Shown here in pieces: positions 49,930 through 60,300 of a stretch of 64,000 nt of DNA. The DNA comes from TMP-86 sp964247385. GTDB lineage: Bacteria > Pseudomonadota > Gammaproteobacteria > Steroidobacterales > Steroidobacteraceae. The stretch covers positions 37,736-101,735 of the forward strand of contig CAXTUB010000010.1 in assembly GCA_964247385.1 (NCBI GenBank), in the 5' to 3' direction. Each line of letters starts with the position of its first letter. Position 1 is the first letter of the stretch. The notes beneath the pieces are model-generated. The model worked only from the letters and a program-made list of their open reading frames with translations. It made no database searches and was not told the origin of the DNA. A program made the translations under genes and the position numbers.

Positions 49930-52278
49930 TCAAAAGTCCACGCGCAGAGTTGCGCCGATGTATCGTGGGGTGCCTGGAAAAAGCGAGTAGGCATTAAATG
50001 TCGGACCGCTGAGCCCGCCGACCAAATACTTCTTGTTCGTCAAATTATTCGCCCACACGGAAGCATCCCATCGGCTGCGCGTTCCCCAAGATCCACGCAC
50101 GCCCGCCCGCAGATTCATCAATCCGTAGGCATCGACTCTTCCGGAAGGCGAGTTGTCGGATGTGCCGAAGAACGAGGATCGCCATGAGTAGCCGACGACG
50201 CCATAGCCGTCGAGATCTGACGTCAGCGCGTGCTGCGCACTTGCGGTTGGGCTCACGACCCAGCGAGGCGCACCCACGACTTGTTGGCCGGACAAGCTAT
50301 TTCCGGAGGGTGTGCAGGTTGGCGGGTCGGAAAACACGGATTCCACCGAGCACGGCGCATTTTGGTAGGAGCGGTACACGGCGTCGTTATAAGACGCGTT
50401 GATATTGAAGCTCAGCCATTCGCTTGGCCTGGTGCTCAGTTCGGTTTCGATGCCGCGCGTGCGGACCTTGCCGATATTTCCGATCGTCTGAACGAAGACT
50501 CCGGGAGTCGTTTGAATGAGCTGCGTGGCTTGATAATCCGTCACATCGGACCAGAACAGATTCGCATTGGCGAGCACTCGTTCTTGCAAGAACGTCGATT
50601 TCACGCCGATCTCGTAATCGGTTGCCTTCTCGGGCGAGATGTACAACGAGTCGGCGGTCAATCCGGCGGCCGGCACCAACGCATTGATGCCGCCGGCCTT
50701 CGCACCGCGCGCGACCGACACATAGCTCAAGAGCTGCGGTGTGAATTCATAGGCAGCGCTCGCGAGCGCAGACACCGTGTTATTGCTTAGCTTGAGGTCG
50801 TGAGAATCATACGCCGGCAAGGCGAGCTCGATTCCCGCGGGGCCCGTCGGCGCATCGCGATAGAGGTGACTTTTTTTGTGCTCCTCCGTATCTCGAAGGC
50901 CCAGCGTCACCGCGAGAGCGTCCGTCGCATGCCAGGTTGCCTGGCCGAACAACGAGTAACTGTTCGTGCGCGGATATGAGCGCAACTGCGAAAAAGCATC
51001 GTTGAAAAACGGCTTCAATCCGTAGAACGCCTGCGCGGACGGTCCATACTGGAAAAACGAGCGGTTTTTCTGATACTGATAGAAATAATAGGCGCCCGCG
51101 ACCCAGTCCACGGCCTTCCCTGACGATGAAGCGATGCGAAACTCCTGCGTCCATTGCTCGTCATCCACCTTCTGCCCCGCATTGATGAGGGCCGACGCGT
51201 TGTTGCCATCGCCGTCGTTGGTCGGCAGAAACCACCAGCTTCGGTACGCGGAAATCGACGTCATCTGGAAGCCGTTTTTCCTCCAGTTCAACTGCGCCGA
51301 GCCACCGCCTTGGCGAACGCTCATGTATTGCCGGTCGTTGAGTGTCGACGTGCGATAGTTGGGATCGTAAATCTGCTGCGCATTCGCGGCCTCAAGCCTT
51401 GCCTGCAACGCGGCTCCGCCGTTTGGACCCAAACTGTTCAGCACGCTGACGCAGCATGCCGAATTTTCCTCGTTGTAGTCGCCGATGATCCGCGCGTCGA
51501 AATTTTCGCTGGGCTTGTACAGCAGTTGCCCTCGCAAGCCATCGCGGTTGACCGCATTGAGCCGACGCCCGTCGAACACATCTTTCACGTAGCCATCGCG
51601 TGAAGTCTTTGCATAAGACAAGCGCCCCGCAAGCTCGTCCGAGAACAACGGCCCATTCAGCGTGCCGCGCAATTGGTAATAGTCGTAATCGCCGAACGAG
51701 GCTTCTATGCGAGCATCGGGGGTGAAGCTCGGCGCCCTGCTCGAGAAGTTCAACACGCCGGCCGTCGTGTTCTTCCCGAACAGCGTGCCTTGCGGGCCTC
51801 GCAACAGCTCGACCTGATCGATGTCGATGAGGTCTTGATTCGCCATTCCCGGACGCCCCAAATACACATCATCGAGATACACACCAACGCTCGACTCGAG
51901 ACCGTCATTGGCGGGATTATTCCCGAGACCGCGCACCGCGATGCTGGTCTGCCGAGGATTGGCGAACTGCGCATTGAGACTTGGAAGCCGCTGATTTAAA
52001 TCTTCCAAGCGATACTGTCCCGACCGCTCCAGCACATCGCCCGACACGGCCGTGATCGGGATCGGCACGTCCTGCGCATTTTCGGAGCGACGACGGGCCG
52101 TCACCACGACCTCTTCGATCGTGGCAGGCTCGGCGATACTCTCGACGGCGACGGTAGGCTGGGCTTGACCGAGCGCCGCGCCTGCGAAAGCACCGCACGC
52201 AACGATGCCGGCGAACTTTGGCAAGCTCCCTGCCCGCCTTTCGACCGAACCGCGACCCCATTTCCCAACGACCAGCAT
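49930..52278 (-). CDS. TonB-dependent outer-membrane receptor
   Basis: A 782-residue receptor with a signal peptide (to about 38), the TonB-box-like TIEEVVVTARRR at 53-64, a plug domain (QDVPIPITAVSGDVL to GTLFGKNTTAGVLNF) and a 22-strand barrel ending in the terminal Phe (ATLRVDF). It resembles the large Xanthomonas/Sphingomonas receptors for organic nutrients rather than siderophore receptors. Being the first gene before the sulfatase and FGE suggests uptake of a sulfated compound or its product. A GGAG site precedes the ATG by about 6 nt. Confidence 0.93.
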   Translation of the reverse strand: MLVVGKWGRGSVERRAGSLPKFAGIVACGAFAGAALGQAQPTVAVESIAEPATIEEVVVTARRRSENAQDVPIPITAVSGDVLERSGQYRLEDLNQRLPSLNAQFANPRQTSIAVRGLGNNPANDGLESSVGVYLDDVYLGRPGMANQDLIDIDQVELLRGPQGTLFGKNTTAGVLNFSSRAPSFTPDARIEASFGDYDYYQLRGTLNGPLFSDELAGRLSYAKTSRDGYVKDVFDGRRLNAVNRDGLRGQLLYKPSENFDARIIGDYNEENSACCVSVLNSLGPNGGAALQARLEAANAQQIYDPNYRTSTLNDRQYMSVRQGGGSAQLNWRKNGFQMTSISAYRSWWFLPTNDGDGNNASALINAGQKVDDEQWTQEFRIASSSGKAVDWVAGAYYFYQYQKNRSFFQYGPSAQAFYGLKPFFNDAFSQLRSYPRTNSYSLFGQATWHATDALAVTLGLRDTEEHKKSHLYRDAPTGPAGIELALPAYDSHDLKLSNNTVSALASAAYEFTPQLLSYVSVARGAKAGGINALVPAAGLTADSLYISPEKATDYEIGVKSTFLQERVLANANLFWSDVTDYQATQLIQTTPGVFVQTIGNIGKVRTRGIETELSTRPSEWLSFNINASYNDAVYRSYQNAPCSVESVFSDPPTCTPSGNSLSGQQVVGAPRWVVSPTASAQHALTSDLDGYGVVGYSWRSSFFGTSDNSPSGRVDAYGLMNLRAGVRGSWGTRSRWDASVWANNLTNKKYLVGGLSGPTFNAYSLFPGTPRYIGATLRVDF

Positions 52279-52285
52279 AAGATCT

Positions 52286-52308
52286 CCGCTTCGAAAGTTA
52301 TGAAGCGG
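52286..52308 (-). promoter_or_regulatory. Inverted repeat just upstream of the TonB receptor start
   Basis: CCGCTTC (52286-52292) and GAAGCGG (52302-52308) are 7-bp inverted arms with a 9-nt gap, 7 nt before the ATG. On the mRNA the downstream arm abuts the GGAG ribosome binding site. It may be an operator or a translational hairpin; neither is proven. Confidence 0.4.
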
Positions 52309-52394
52309 CGGAATCTATGCGCGGCCATCATCGCGCGCTACGAACGAATTCGAATACGCTTAGAAGGTTTTCGAAATCATGCAATCAGATCGAG

Positions 52395-52451
52395 CGACAT
52401 CCTAGCCGCGCTCAATACACACGAACAGATCCAGATCCGTCTGTTTAATCC
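52395..52451 (+). pseudogene. 57-bp fragment of the PLD (ClsC-like) gene
   Basis: This segment matches 45764-45820 at 51 of 57 positions and, in frame, reads DILAALNTHEQIQIRLFNP, against DILAALNTHENIEIRLFNP (residues 119-137) in the intact PLD gene. Nothing of the gene remains on either side. It ends 2 bp before the conserved 3'-end block of the Nma111-like gene. Confidence 0.85.
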
Positions 52452-52453
52452 TC

Positions 52454-52513
52454 GGGGCACTAATGCAGGGGCGGTCGCGGGAACGGCAGCGAAGCGGCCA
52501 CACTCGATTGCGA
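52454..52513 (-). repeat. Second copy of the 60-bp block, here inside the Nma111-like gene end
   Basis: Reverse-complement copy of 45046-45105 (55/60 identical). It contains the last 16 codons and the TAG stop (52460-52462) of the Nma111-like gene and continues 6 bp past it. With its partner it forms an inverted pair bounding about 7.4 kb. Confidence 0.8.
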
Positions 52514-55498
52514 AGGATGGGAATCTCGCTGCGCCTGGCTGCGCGGCGAGTCAAGATCCGTTCGAATCCAACTGCCATCCGCTTGTCTTCGAATGTCATA
52601 AGCCGGCCAGTAGTGCTCGTCGAGCTTGAGCGTGATGACTTCGATCTGCCCGTTCCACGCGATCGTCTTCAAACGTAAAGACGTGCGATCAGGCTTGGGT
52701 TGGACCGCCGCAATGAACGCATCCAGATCCGGCGTCGCTTGCCCGTCGACTTCAACGATACGTCTTCCGGGATACAAACCGTATCGCGTAGCCGGCGAGC
52801 CATAGGCAAAGAACGCCACGAACACGCCCGAGCGGTCGATGCCGCGCTGCGCGGCCATGGCGCGATACGGCGCTTGCAAGGTGGCGCCGGCCCAGAACAC
52901 GATGCGATCCAAATCGCGTCCATCGAGCGGCACGGTCGCAAGCCGCACATTCTTCTCGGCGCCATCGCGCCAAATCGTGAGCGAGACGTCGGGCGTCTGC
53001 ACCGCGCGCTCGACCTCACGAAAGCGCGTCACGATCTTTCCATTCACCGCGAGCAGTAAATCGCCAGACTGCAGCACTTGAGCGGCCGGCGAGCCGGCGA
53101 CCGGCCGGTCCACCGTCAACACCTGGCGCGGATCGCTCGTGTGCGACTCGATGGCGCTCACCCATTTCTCCGGCAGCCCAAAGCGGCGCGCACCGGCGAG
53201 TGGCTGAAGATTGAATTCCACTTCGAGCGAATACAGCGGACGGCCCTTCGCGACCACGTCGCTCATCTCGGCGATGAGATCCACCGGGATACCGCGCGTT
53301 ATCTGCTGCAGGGCGCGTTGCGCTTCGAAGGCAAAGCTCGACCAGAGCGCCACCACTTCGCCGCGATCGTTCGCGAGCACTCCGTCATAGTCGGTGGGTG
53401 GGTTGATCAAACTGACGACATCCAGGTTGCTATCGCGAAATCGCAACGTCGACGAAAGCGGAAAGGTGACGGCGTCGATGCTCGACACCTGCGTCTTTTG
53501 GCTCATCAGCCGCAAGTCATCGCGCAAACCCACGGCCCAGACTTCAGCGCCGGGCTTGAGCGTTTCGGTGGCAAGCTTCGCCGCGCGCACCGGTGTGTCA
53601 CCGATGAGCCGCGGGTCGTAAGACACCAACGCGAGGTTGTGCAATGGATGCACGAATTCGACGCGGCCCGGTATCTCGAGCGTGCCGCCGAACGTCAAGC
53701 GCACATCACCGAGCGAAACCGGCACGGTATTGCGATCGAGAACCACGAGTCCACGCTTCGCATCCACGATCAGCCCAGTGCCGTGGTAATTTTTCTCCGT
53801 GACGCCCGACACCGCGTACGGCATGTCGAAGGTCACGTACACGAGCGACGGCGCAAGCCGATCGCGATGCTCATCGCCGCTTCGAGAGAAAAAAGTGTTG
53901 GCCGGCTTGAGCGCCGCGGCGGACGGGCCGGCGGGAATCTCATGACAAGGCCACACACCCAGGGCGTCGTCTCGCTTGCATTCCCGCGCAGGAAACCAGC
54001 GCCGATCGATGCGCGCGACCTTCAAGTCCGTCGAGCGCGGATCTTCCAAGGAGGCGTAGCGCACGGCTGCGCGCGCGCCATCGCCGAGCTCGGATAGGGC
54101 TGCGGCGAAATCCGCAAGACGCGCGATGGGGCGGCCGTTGAATTCCGTGATGAGCGCTGCGCGCGGAATGCCGGCGGCGCCGAACACATATCCTGGGTTC
54201 GCAACGTACACGCCGCGAATGGGAAGATTGTAGTGTCGAGCTTGTTGATAAGACAGCGTATGCACCACGGCTTCGCCGAACTCGACGAACTCATCCGCCG
54301 TGATCGAGTGCAAATCCTGAACGGGAAGCGAAACGGTGCGCAATGCGCCGCCGCGCTGCACTTCGAGCGCAACGCTTTGACCGACATGGTCATCGAGCGT
54401 CGCTTCGAGTGCGAAAAATTCCGGGGCGGCCTTGCCATTGAGCGAGGTCAGGATATCGCCCGGTTGCAACGCTTCGGCCGCGCTCGATCCAGGCTGCACT
54501 TCCGAAACCACCAACATGCCGGTCAACTTGGGAAAGTCCTTGCGCATGCGCGATTCGAGTGCGGCATCGAGTCCGAGACGCCGCAGCTCATCGTAGGGCG
54601 TGTAGCGAAACACCGTCTCCAGCGTGCCTCGCGGGACGGGCTTGCCCGCATCGATATATTTCAAAGCGCGCGTGATGGCCGGAAGCGGCAAGTAGAAGCT
54701 CGACGCAGCGCCCGAGGCGCCGCCTGCGTTCAAGGCGACCACTCGGCCTTCGACATCGATGACGGGCGAGCCGGACGAGCCGCCCGAGGTGCTCGAGGCG
54801 GCCTGATAATAAAATGTGTTGAAGTCGTTGTACTTGCCGTAACCGTATTCGGGCGCCTCGCGATCCAAGCGGGCGAGCGTCCCTGAAAGAATGGACAGTT
54901 GCTCGCCTGCATCGTTGCCGACGACGCGAATCTCGCGGCCCACCACCGCACCTTGCGGGTACAACGGCAATTGCGCGGGCTGAATGAAACGCAACTTTTT
55001 CGGATCGTACCGGTAGATGCCGAAATCGTGCACGGGATCGAAATACACAGGGAACAAAGTGACTTCCTCGCGATTGAGAAATGTCGCCTGGGCAGTCACG
55101 GGCCCCGGCGTCACGACGTGGCGATTGGTCAGGATCAAGCCGCGCTTCGCATCGACCACGAAGCCCGTGGCCTGCGCCGTGGTGTTCCACTCCGTATCGA
55201 ATGCCCGCGTCGCATTGATTTGAATGCTGACGACGCCGCTCGCCATATGCTCCAACGTCTGCGCCCAAGTCGCGGTGGAGCTCGGCGCGGACGTCAGCGG
55301 AATGGGAGGCGCCGCGCGCGGCGGGGTGGGCGCGACGGGCTCATCGCCATTCTCCGGCACCGGCGGAACGCTCGGCCGCCCGATTTCCGCGGCAGGTCCG
55401 GGCGCCGCAGCGGCTTGCCAAGAGGCCGCCATTGCCGCCAAAAGCAGGGTCAAAATCAATCGATGCATTGCCGGTCGCTCGCGAAAACCATCTTCCAT
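52460..55498 (-). CDS. Nma111-like tandem HtrA serine protease with PDZ domains, exported
   Basis: A 1012-residue protein with a probable signal sequence (MHRLILTLLLAAMAASWQAA from residue 11). The first trypsin-like domain has an intact triad: His127 (LTNRHVV), Asp158 (DPVHDFGIY) and Ser242 (GGSSGSPV). REIRVVGNDAGEQLSILSG and EAPEYGYGKYNDFNT are the hallmark of yeast Nma111/Ynm3. PDZ domains follow (about 335-400, with another around 430-500), then a second protease-like domain (about 560-770) lacking the triad (RNTVPV, VHPLHNLAL, no GxSGxP) and further PDZ-like regions. ATG 55498 directly abuts the dgkA stop with a GGTGG site; ATG 55468 starts the signal proper. Substrates are unknown. Confidence 0.88.
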   Translation of the reverse strand: MEDGFRERPAMHRLILTLLLAAMAASWQAAAAPGPAAEIGRPSVPPVPENGDEPVAPTPPRAAPPIPLTSAPSSTATWAQTLEHMASGVVSIQINATRAFDTEWNTTAQATGFVVDAKRGLILTNRHVVTPGPVTAQATFLNREEVTLFPVYFDPVHDFGIYRYDPKKLRFIQPAQLPLYPQGAVVGREIRVVGNDAGEQLSILSGTLARLDREAPEYGYGKYNDFNTFYYQAASSTSGGSSGSPVIDVEGRVVALNAGGASGAASSFYLPLPAITRALKYIDAGKPVPRGTLETVFRYTPYDELRRLGLDAALESRMRKDFPKLTGMLVVSEVQPGSSAAEALQPGDILTSLNGKAAPEFFALEATLDDHVGQSVALEVQRGGALRTVSLPVQDLHSITADEFVEFGEAVVHTLSYQQARHYNLPIRGVYVANPGYVFGAAGIPRAALITEFNGRPIARLADFAAALSELGDGARAAVRYASLEDPRSTDLKVARIDRRWFPARECKRDDALGVWPCHEIPAGPSAAALKPANTFFSRSGDEHRDRLAPSLVYVTFDMPYAVSGVTEKNYHGTGLIVDAKRGLVVLDRNTVPVSLGDVRLTFGGTLEIPGRVEFVHPLHNLALVSYDPRLIGDTPVRAAKLATETLKPGAEVWAVGLRDDLRLMSQKTQVSSIDAVTFPLSSTLRFRDSNLDVVSLINPPTDYDGVLANDRGEVVALWSSFAFEAQRALQQITRGIPVDLIAEMSDVVAKGRPLYSLEVEFNLQPLAGARRFGLPEKWVSAIESHTSDPRQVLTVDRPVAGSPAAQVLQSGDLLLAVNGKIVTRFREVERAVQTPDVSLTIWRDGAEKNVRLATVPLDGRDLDRIVFWAGATLQAPYRAMAAQRGIDRSGVFVAFFAYGSPATRYGLYPGRRIVEVDGQATPDLDAFIAAVQPKPDRTSLRLKTIAWNGQIEVITLKLDEHYWPAYDIRRQADGSWIRTDLDSPRSQAQRDSHPSQSSVAASLPFPRPPLH

Positions 55499-55858
55499 TT
55501 AATGATCCACCAAGATGAATAGCCAAACCGCGACGAGCAAAGCAAAACTCAGCATGACTGCGGCGGAGCCCATGTCTTTCGCCATGCCGGCCAACGGATG
55601 ACGCTCAGCTCCGAATCGATCGACCACGGCTTCGATGGCTGTGTTCAATAATTCAATCACTAGAATGAAAAACAGCGGCGCGATCAGCACGGCGCGTTCG
55701 ACTCCAGTGCGGCCGACGAACAAGGCCGTCGGCGTTAGCACGGCCGCAACCACCGCTTCTTGCCGGAATGCCGCTTCGTGGCGCCACGCGTGACGCAAGC
55801 CCTGCGCGGAATAAACAAAGGCGAGCAGAATGCGCTGCATTCCCGACTGCGCGCTCAC
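55499..55858 (-). CDS. dgkA: Diacylglycerol kinase DgkA
   Basis: DgkA phosphorylates diacylglycerol released during membrane-derived oligosaccharide and LPS modification, returning phosphatidate. The 119-residue protein has three transmembrane helices and the signature ELLNTAIEAVVDRFG followed by HPLAGMAKDMGSAAV, with the N-terminal EAAFRQE. The start is GTG 55858, with ATG 55840 as alternative. It lies 6 nt after the efflux OMF gene and abuts the Nma111-like gene, so it is inside the apparent operon. Confidence 0.94.
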   Translation of the reverse strand: MSAQSGMQRILLAFVYSAQGLRHAWRHEAAFRQEAVVAAVLTPTALFVGRTGVERAVLIAPLFFILVIELLNTAIEAVVDRFGAERHPLAGMAKDMGSAAVMLSFALLVAVWLFILVDH

Positions 55859-55864
55859 GTCGTG

Positions 55865-57370
55865 TCAGTCCACGACGCGCGAGGTATCTGGCGCTTGCGA
55901 CCAGCCTCCGCCAAGCGCTTTGAAAACATTGATTTGCGACTCCGCCAGCGATTGGTTGGACTGGGCAAGCGAGCTGCTCGCCGATGCACGGGTGCGCTCT
56001 GCATCCAAGAGCTGCAAGAAACTATCGGCGCCATTCTTGAAGCGCGCACGGGAGAGCACGGCGGCGTGGTCCGATGCAGCGAACGCACGCGCAAGCGCGG
56101 CGTTTTGTTGCAACTGAGCTGACAGCCGCGCCAGCGCTTGCTCCGCCTCTCTCAATGCCGTGAGCACCGCCCCGTCAAAAGTCGCCAGGGATGCGTCCGT
56201 GCGGGCACGCGCCGCGCGGACCCGGGCGCGCGCGGCATTCTGTAGCGGGAACGTCCAAGAAATGGTCGGTCCGATGGAATAACTGAACGAACGCGCTCGG
56301 CCCAAGTCCCCCGGACGTTGCGCACCCAAGGAAACTTCGCCGAGCAAGGAAATCGACGGATACAGCTCCGCAACCGCAACCCCGATGCGTGCCGTGTCCG
56401 CCGAAAGCGCGCGCTCGGCCCGCCGCACATCGGGCCGGCGCGCAAGCAGCGCCGCGCCGTCGCCGACGGGATACGTCTGCGTCAGCGTCGGTGGCTTGAC
56501 GCACTTTTCTAAATCGCGGTCGAACGTTTCCGGTGTTCGGCCTGTGAGAGTCGCCAGCGAATACAACGCCGCGCGGCGCTCGGCATCGATGGAGGGCACC
56601 TGCGCCGCGGTCTGCTCGTACTGCGCCTGCGCCTGATCCAGATCGCGGCGATTGCTCTGTCCCGCATCGAACAGCGCTCGGGTCAGCTCGACCGTGCGCG
56701 CTTGCAACTGAGTGCTCTCTTTCGCGGCAGCGAGTTGCGCGGCAAAGCCGCAGGCATCGATGTAGCCGAGCGCAGTCTGCGCGGCGATCGCGATCCGCGA
56801 GGCATCCAGAGCAGCCGCAGCCGCCGCGGCATCGCCCCGCGCGGCTTCGACGGAGCGGCGCACCCGGCCGAATAAATCGAGCTCGTATGAGACGTCGAAT
56901 GCACTGGAGTAGAAATCGTAGTTGACGCTTTGCGGACCGGCGCCATCGACCGGGGCCGGTGTCACGGCGGCGCTCGATGTTGGAATGCTGCCGAGGCCGG
57001 TACGCGCTCGCGAATACTGCGCGTTCAGCTGAGTTTGAGGCCAGAAGCCTGCGCGTGCTTCGGAAAGCGCCGCACGCGCTTCACGCAAGTTCGCGACCGC
57101 AACGCGCACGTCTGGATTGTGCCGCAGAGCCTGATCGATGAGATCCGAAAGCACGGGATCGGAATACAAACTCCACCAGTGATCAACTTCCGGGGCCGTG
57201 GACCCCTTCACCTCAGATGTCGGTACGCCCGACGTTGCAGGCGCAGCGCCGGTCTCGATCAGCGCGCCCCGCGATGCTTTGGGCGGCGCCGGCCGGTGAT
57301 AATTGGGCCCGACGGCGCATGCGCAGAGGAATGCAGCGAGCGCTGCCCACGACGCCCGCATTCGCATCAT
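55865..57370 (-). CDS. RND efflux outer-membrane lipoprotein (OprM/NodT family)
   Basis: The outer-membrane channel of a tripartite efflux pump. The 501-residue precursor has a lipobox LCAC (Cys18) followed by the family-typical AVGPNYHRP, then two OEP repeats (about 60-260 and 275-480) with long alpha-helical hairpins such as DALRHNPDVRVAVANLREARA and LDQAQAQYEQTAAQV. ATG 57370 overlaps the RND gene stop by 4 nt. Specificity cannot be read from sequence. Confidence 0.95.
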   Translation of the reverse strand: MMRMRASWAALAAFLCACAVGPNYHRPAPPKASRGALIETGAAPATSGVPTSEVKGSTAPEVDHWWSLYSDPVLSDLIDQALRHNPDVRVAVANLREARAALSEARAGFWPQTQLNAQYSRARTGLGSIPTSSAAVTPAPVDGAGPQSVNYDFYSSAFDVSYELDLFGRVRRSVEAARGDAAAAAAALDASRIAIAAQTALGYIDACGFAAQLAAAKESTQLQARTVELTRALFDAGQSNRRDLDQAQAQYEQTAAQVPSIDAERRAALYSLATLTGRTPETFDRDLEKCVKPPTLTQTYPVGDGAALLARRPDVRRAERALSADTARIGVAVAELYPSISLLGEVSLGAQRPGDLGRARSFSYSIGPTISWTFPLQNAARARVRAARARTDASLATFDGAVLTALREAEQALARLSAQLQQNAALARAFAASDHAAVLSRARFKNGADSFLQLLDAERTRASASSSLAQSNQSLAESQINVFKALGGGWSQAPDTSRVVD

Positions 57371-60300
57371 GCCGGAGATTCGCCGGCTTGCGGATGCGGA
57401 TCGTCGGATGCATCACGCGGCGGAGATTGACGTTCGCCGCCCTCGCGCGGCGGCTCCCGCTTCTGATCGGCCGGCTTCTTATTCAAGCCGAACCGGCGCG
57501 ACACGGCATCTCCAAGTCGCTGCGCGATGACGTAGAAACTCGGCGTGAACAACAAGCCGAAAATCGTCACGCCGATCATGCCAAAAAACACCGCAATGCC
57601 GAGAGCTTGACGCATCTCCGAGCCCGGCGCATTGCCGAGCACCAGCGGCAACACACCGAAAATGAATGCGATGGAAGTCATGAGGATCGGGCGCAGCCGC
57701 TGATGCGCGGCCTTTTCAGCCGCCGCGCGATGATCCAGTCCGCCCTCCTCGTCCTGCTTCGCAAACTCGACGATGAGAATGGCGTTCTTCGCTGCAAGGC
57801 CCACCAGCACCACCAGACCGATCTGCGTGAGAATGTTGTTGTCCTTGCCCATGATGTTGACGCCGAGAATGGCGGCGAGCAGACACATGGGCACGATCAA
57901 GATCACGGCCAATGGCAGCACCAAGCTCTCATAATTTGCCGCGAGCAAGAGAAACACGATGACGACCGCGAGCGCGAAGACCAGTGTTCCGGTATTGCCC
58001 GCGCGCAGCTGTTGGTAGGCCAACTCAGTCCAGTCGCTGTAAAAGCCGGCGGGCAATAGCCGCCCCGCGAGAGTATTCATGCTCTTGAGCGATTGGCCGC
58101 TCGAAAACCCAGGCGCCGTATCGCCCTGCAGCTCCGCCGCCGGATATAAGTTGTACCGCACCACGCGGTACGGTCCGCTGCTGTTCTTGAGAGTCATGAC
58201 CGCATCGAGCGGCACCATGGCTCCGGACGCGGAGCGCGTCTTCAATCGGCCGATGTCGCCATAATCCGCGCGGTAGGGGGAATCGGCTTGCGCGGTCACA
58301 CGATAAGTGCGCCCCAGAAAATTGAAATCGTTGATGTACGTCGAACCAAGATAAGTTTGAAACGTCGAGAAGACATTTTGCACGGGCACGCCGAGCTGCT
58401 CGGCATGCTCGCGGTCGATATCGGCGAACAAGCGCGGCGTGCGCGTATCGAACAGGGTGAACACCGACTGCAAGCCTTTTTCCTGATTCGCGGCGCCCAT
58501 CATCTTCAAAGCCACGCCTTGCAGCGCCTGATATCCCGCGCCGCCGCGGTCTTCGAGCATCATCTTGAAGCCCCCGCCGTTGCCAATGCCGCGCACGGGC
58601 GGCGGCGCAATGACCAGGACGACGCCTGCGGTGATCCCGGCGAATTTCTGCCGCAGCTGACTCACCACTTCATCGATTTTCGGGCGATCGCCTTTCGCCT
58701 TGAGATTGAGAAACATGGCGCCCGCATTGGGCGCTTGCGTGAACGTGGCGCCATCCAGCCCCGCGAAGGCTACCGTGCCCGTGACCGATGAATCGGCGAG
58801 GGCCGTTTTTTGAATGTTGCGAATGACTTCGTCGGTCCGCTGCAGCGATGCGCCTGGAGGCATTTGCAGAGCCACAATGAGATAACCCTGATCCTGCGCG
58901 GGAATGAATCCCGTGGGGGTCGCCGCGAACCGCCAAATCGCCAGGGCGATCAGCACGAGATATGCGAAGCCAACCCATGCCAGCGTGCGCACAGCGCGTG
59001 CGGTAAAGCGGCCGTAGCGCTCGGCGAGCGCCGCGAACCCGGAGTTGAATTTTTCGGAAAATTTTCTCGGCCAGGAGCGCCAACCCGATGTGGACGGCCG
59101 GCGTTGTTTCGCATCGCGTGATTCCAAGATGAGCGCGGCGATGGCAGGCGACAACGTCAGAGACACGAACGCCGAGACCAGAGTCGCGCTGCCAATGGTC
59201 AGCGCGAATTGCTTGTAGAACTGACCGGAGATTCCCGGGATGAACGCCGTGGGCAGAAACACGCCCAAGAGCACGAGCGCGATGGCCACCAGCGCACCTG
59301 AGACTTCGTCCATCGATTGATGCGCCGCTTCGCGCGGCGTGAGATTCTTCTCTTCGATCAGACGCGAAATATTTTCGACCACGACGATGGCATCATCGAC
59401 GACGATACCGATGGCAAGCACCATGCCGAACAGCGACAAGTTGTTCAGCGAAAAGCCGAATGCGCCGAGCGCGGCGAAAGACCCAGCGAGCGAGATCGGA
59501 ATGGCGATCACCGGCACGATGGCTGCGCGCCAGCTCTGCAGGAAAATGAGCACCACCAATGCGACCAGCACGATGGCTTCCAGCAGCGTGTGCTGCACGG
59601 CGGAGATCGACTCCGCGATGTACGAAGTGGGATCGTATGCGACTTCGTAGGAGAGGCCTTTTGGGAACGACTTCGCCGCCTCTTTCAGCTCGGTCCGCAC
59701 CGCCTCGGCCGTGCTCAATGCATTCGAGCCCGGGAGCTGACTCACCACGATGCCCACGGTCTCTTTATTAGATCGATAGGCATTGATGCTGTAATCCTGC
59801 GCGCCGAGCTCGATGCGAGCGACATCGCGAACCCGCGTGATGCGGCCGGAATCGTCGGATTTGATGATCACACCGCCGAAATCTTCCGGCGTGGTCAGCC
59901 GCCCTTTGGTCTGCACCCCCAATTGAAATGCCGTGCCGCCTCGGTTGAACGGCGGCGCTCCGACCGACCCTGCAGCCACCTGCACGTTCTGCGCTCTGAT
60001 GGCGCCGATGATCTCATCGACCGTGAGATCGCGTTCCGCCGCGCGCTCCGGGTCGATCCAAATGCGCATGTTGTAATCGCGGCCGCCAAACAAGCGCACG
60101 TTGCCGACGCCAGTCAAGCGGGCAATGCGGTCGATCAATTGAATCGTGGCGTAATTGGAAATGTATTGATGCGGAACCGAGTTGTCGGGCGAATACAAGG
60201 TCGCCGCCAGGAGAATGTCGGGCGAATTTTTGGCGACCGTGACGCCGATCTGCCGCACCTCGTCCGGAAGACGCGGTTCGGCCGTAGCCACCCGGTTTTG

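Noticed and set aside
52165..52629. Plus-strand ORF spanning the PLD fragment
   Set aside because: It joins TonB-receptor antisense, intergenic DNA, 19 PLD codons and Nma111 antisense; no coherent protein.
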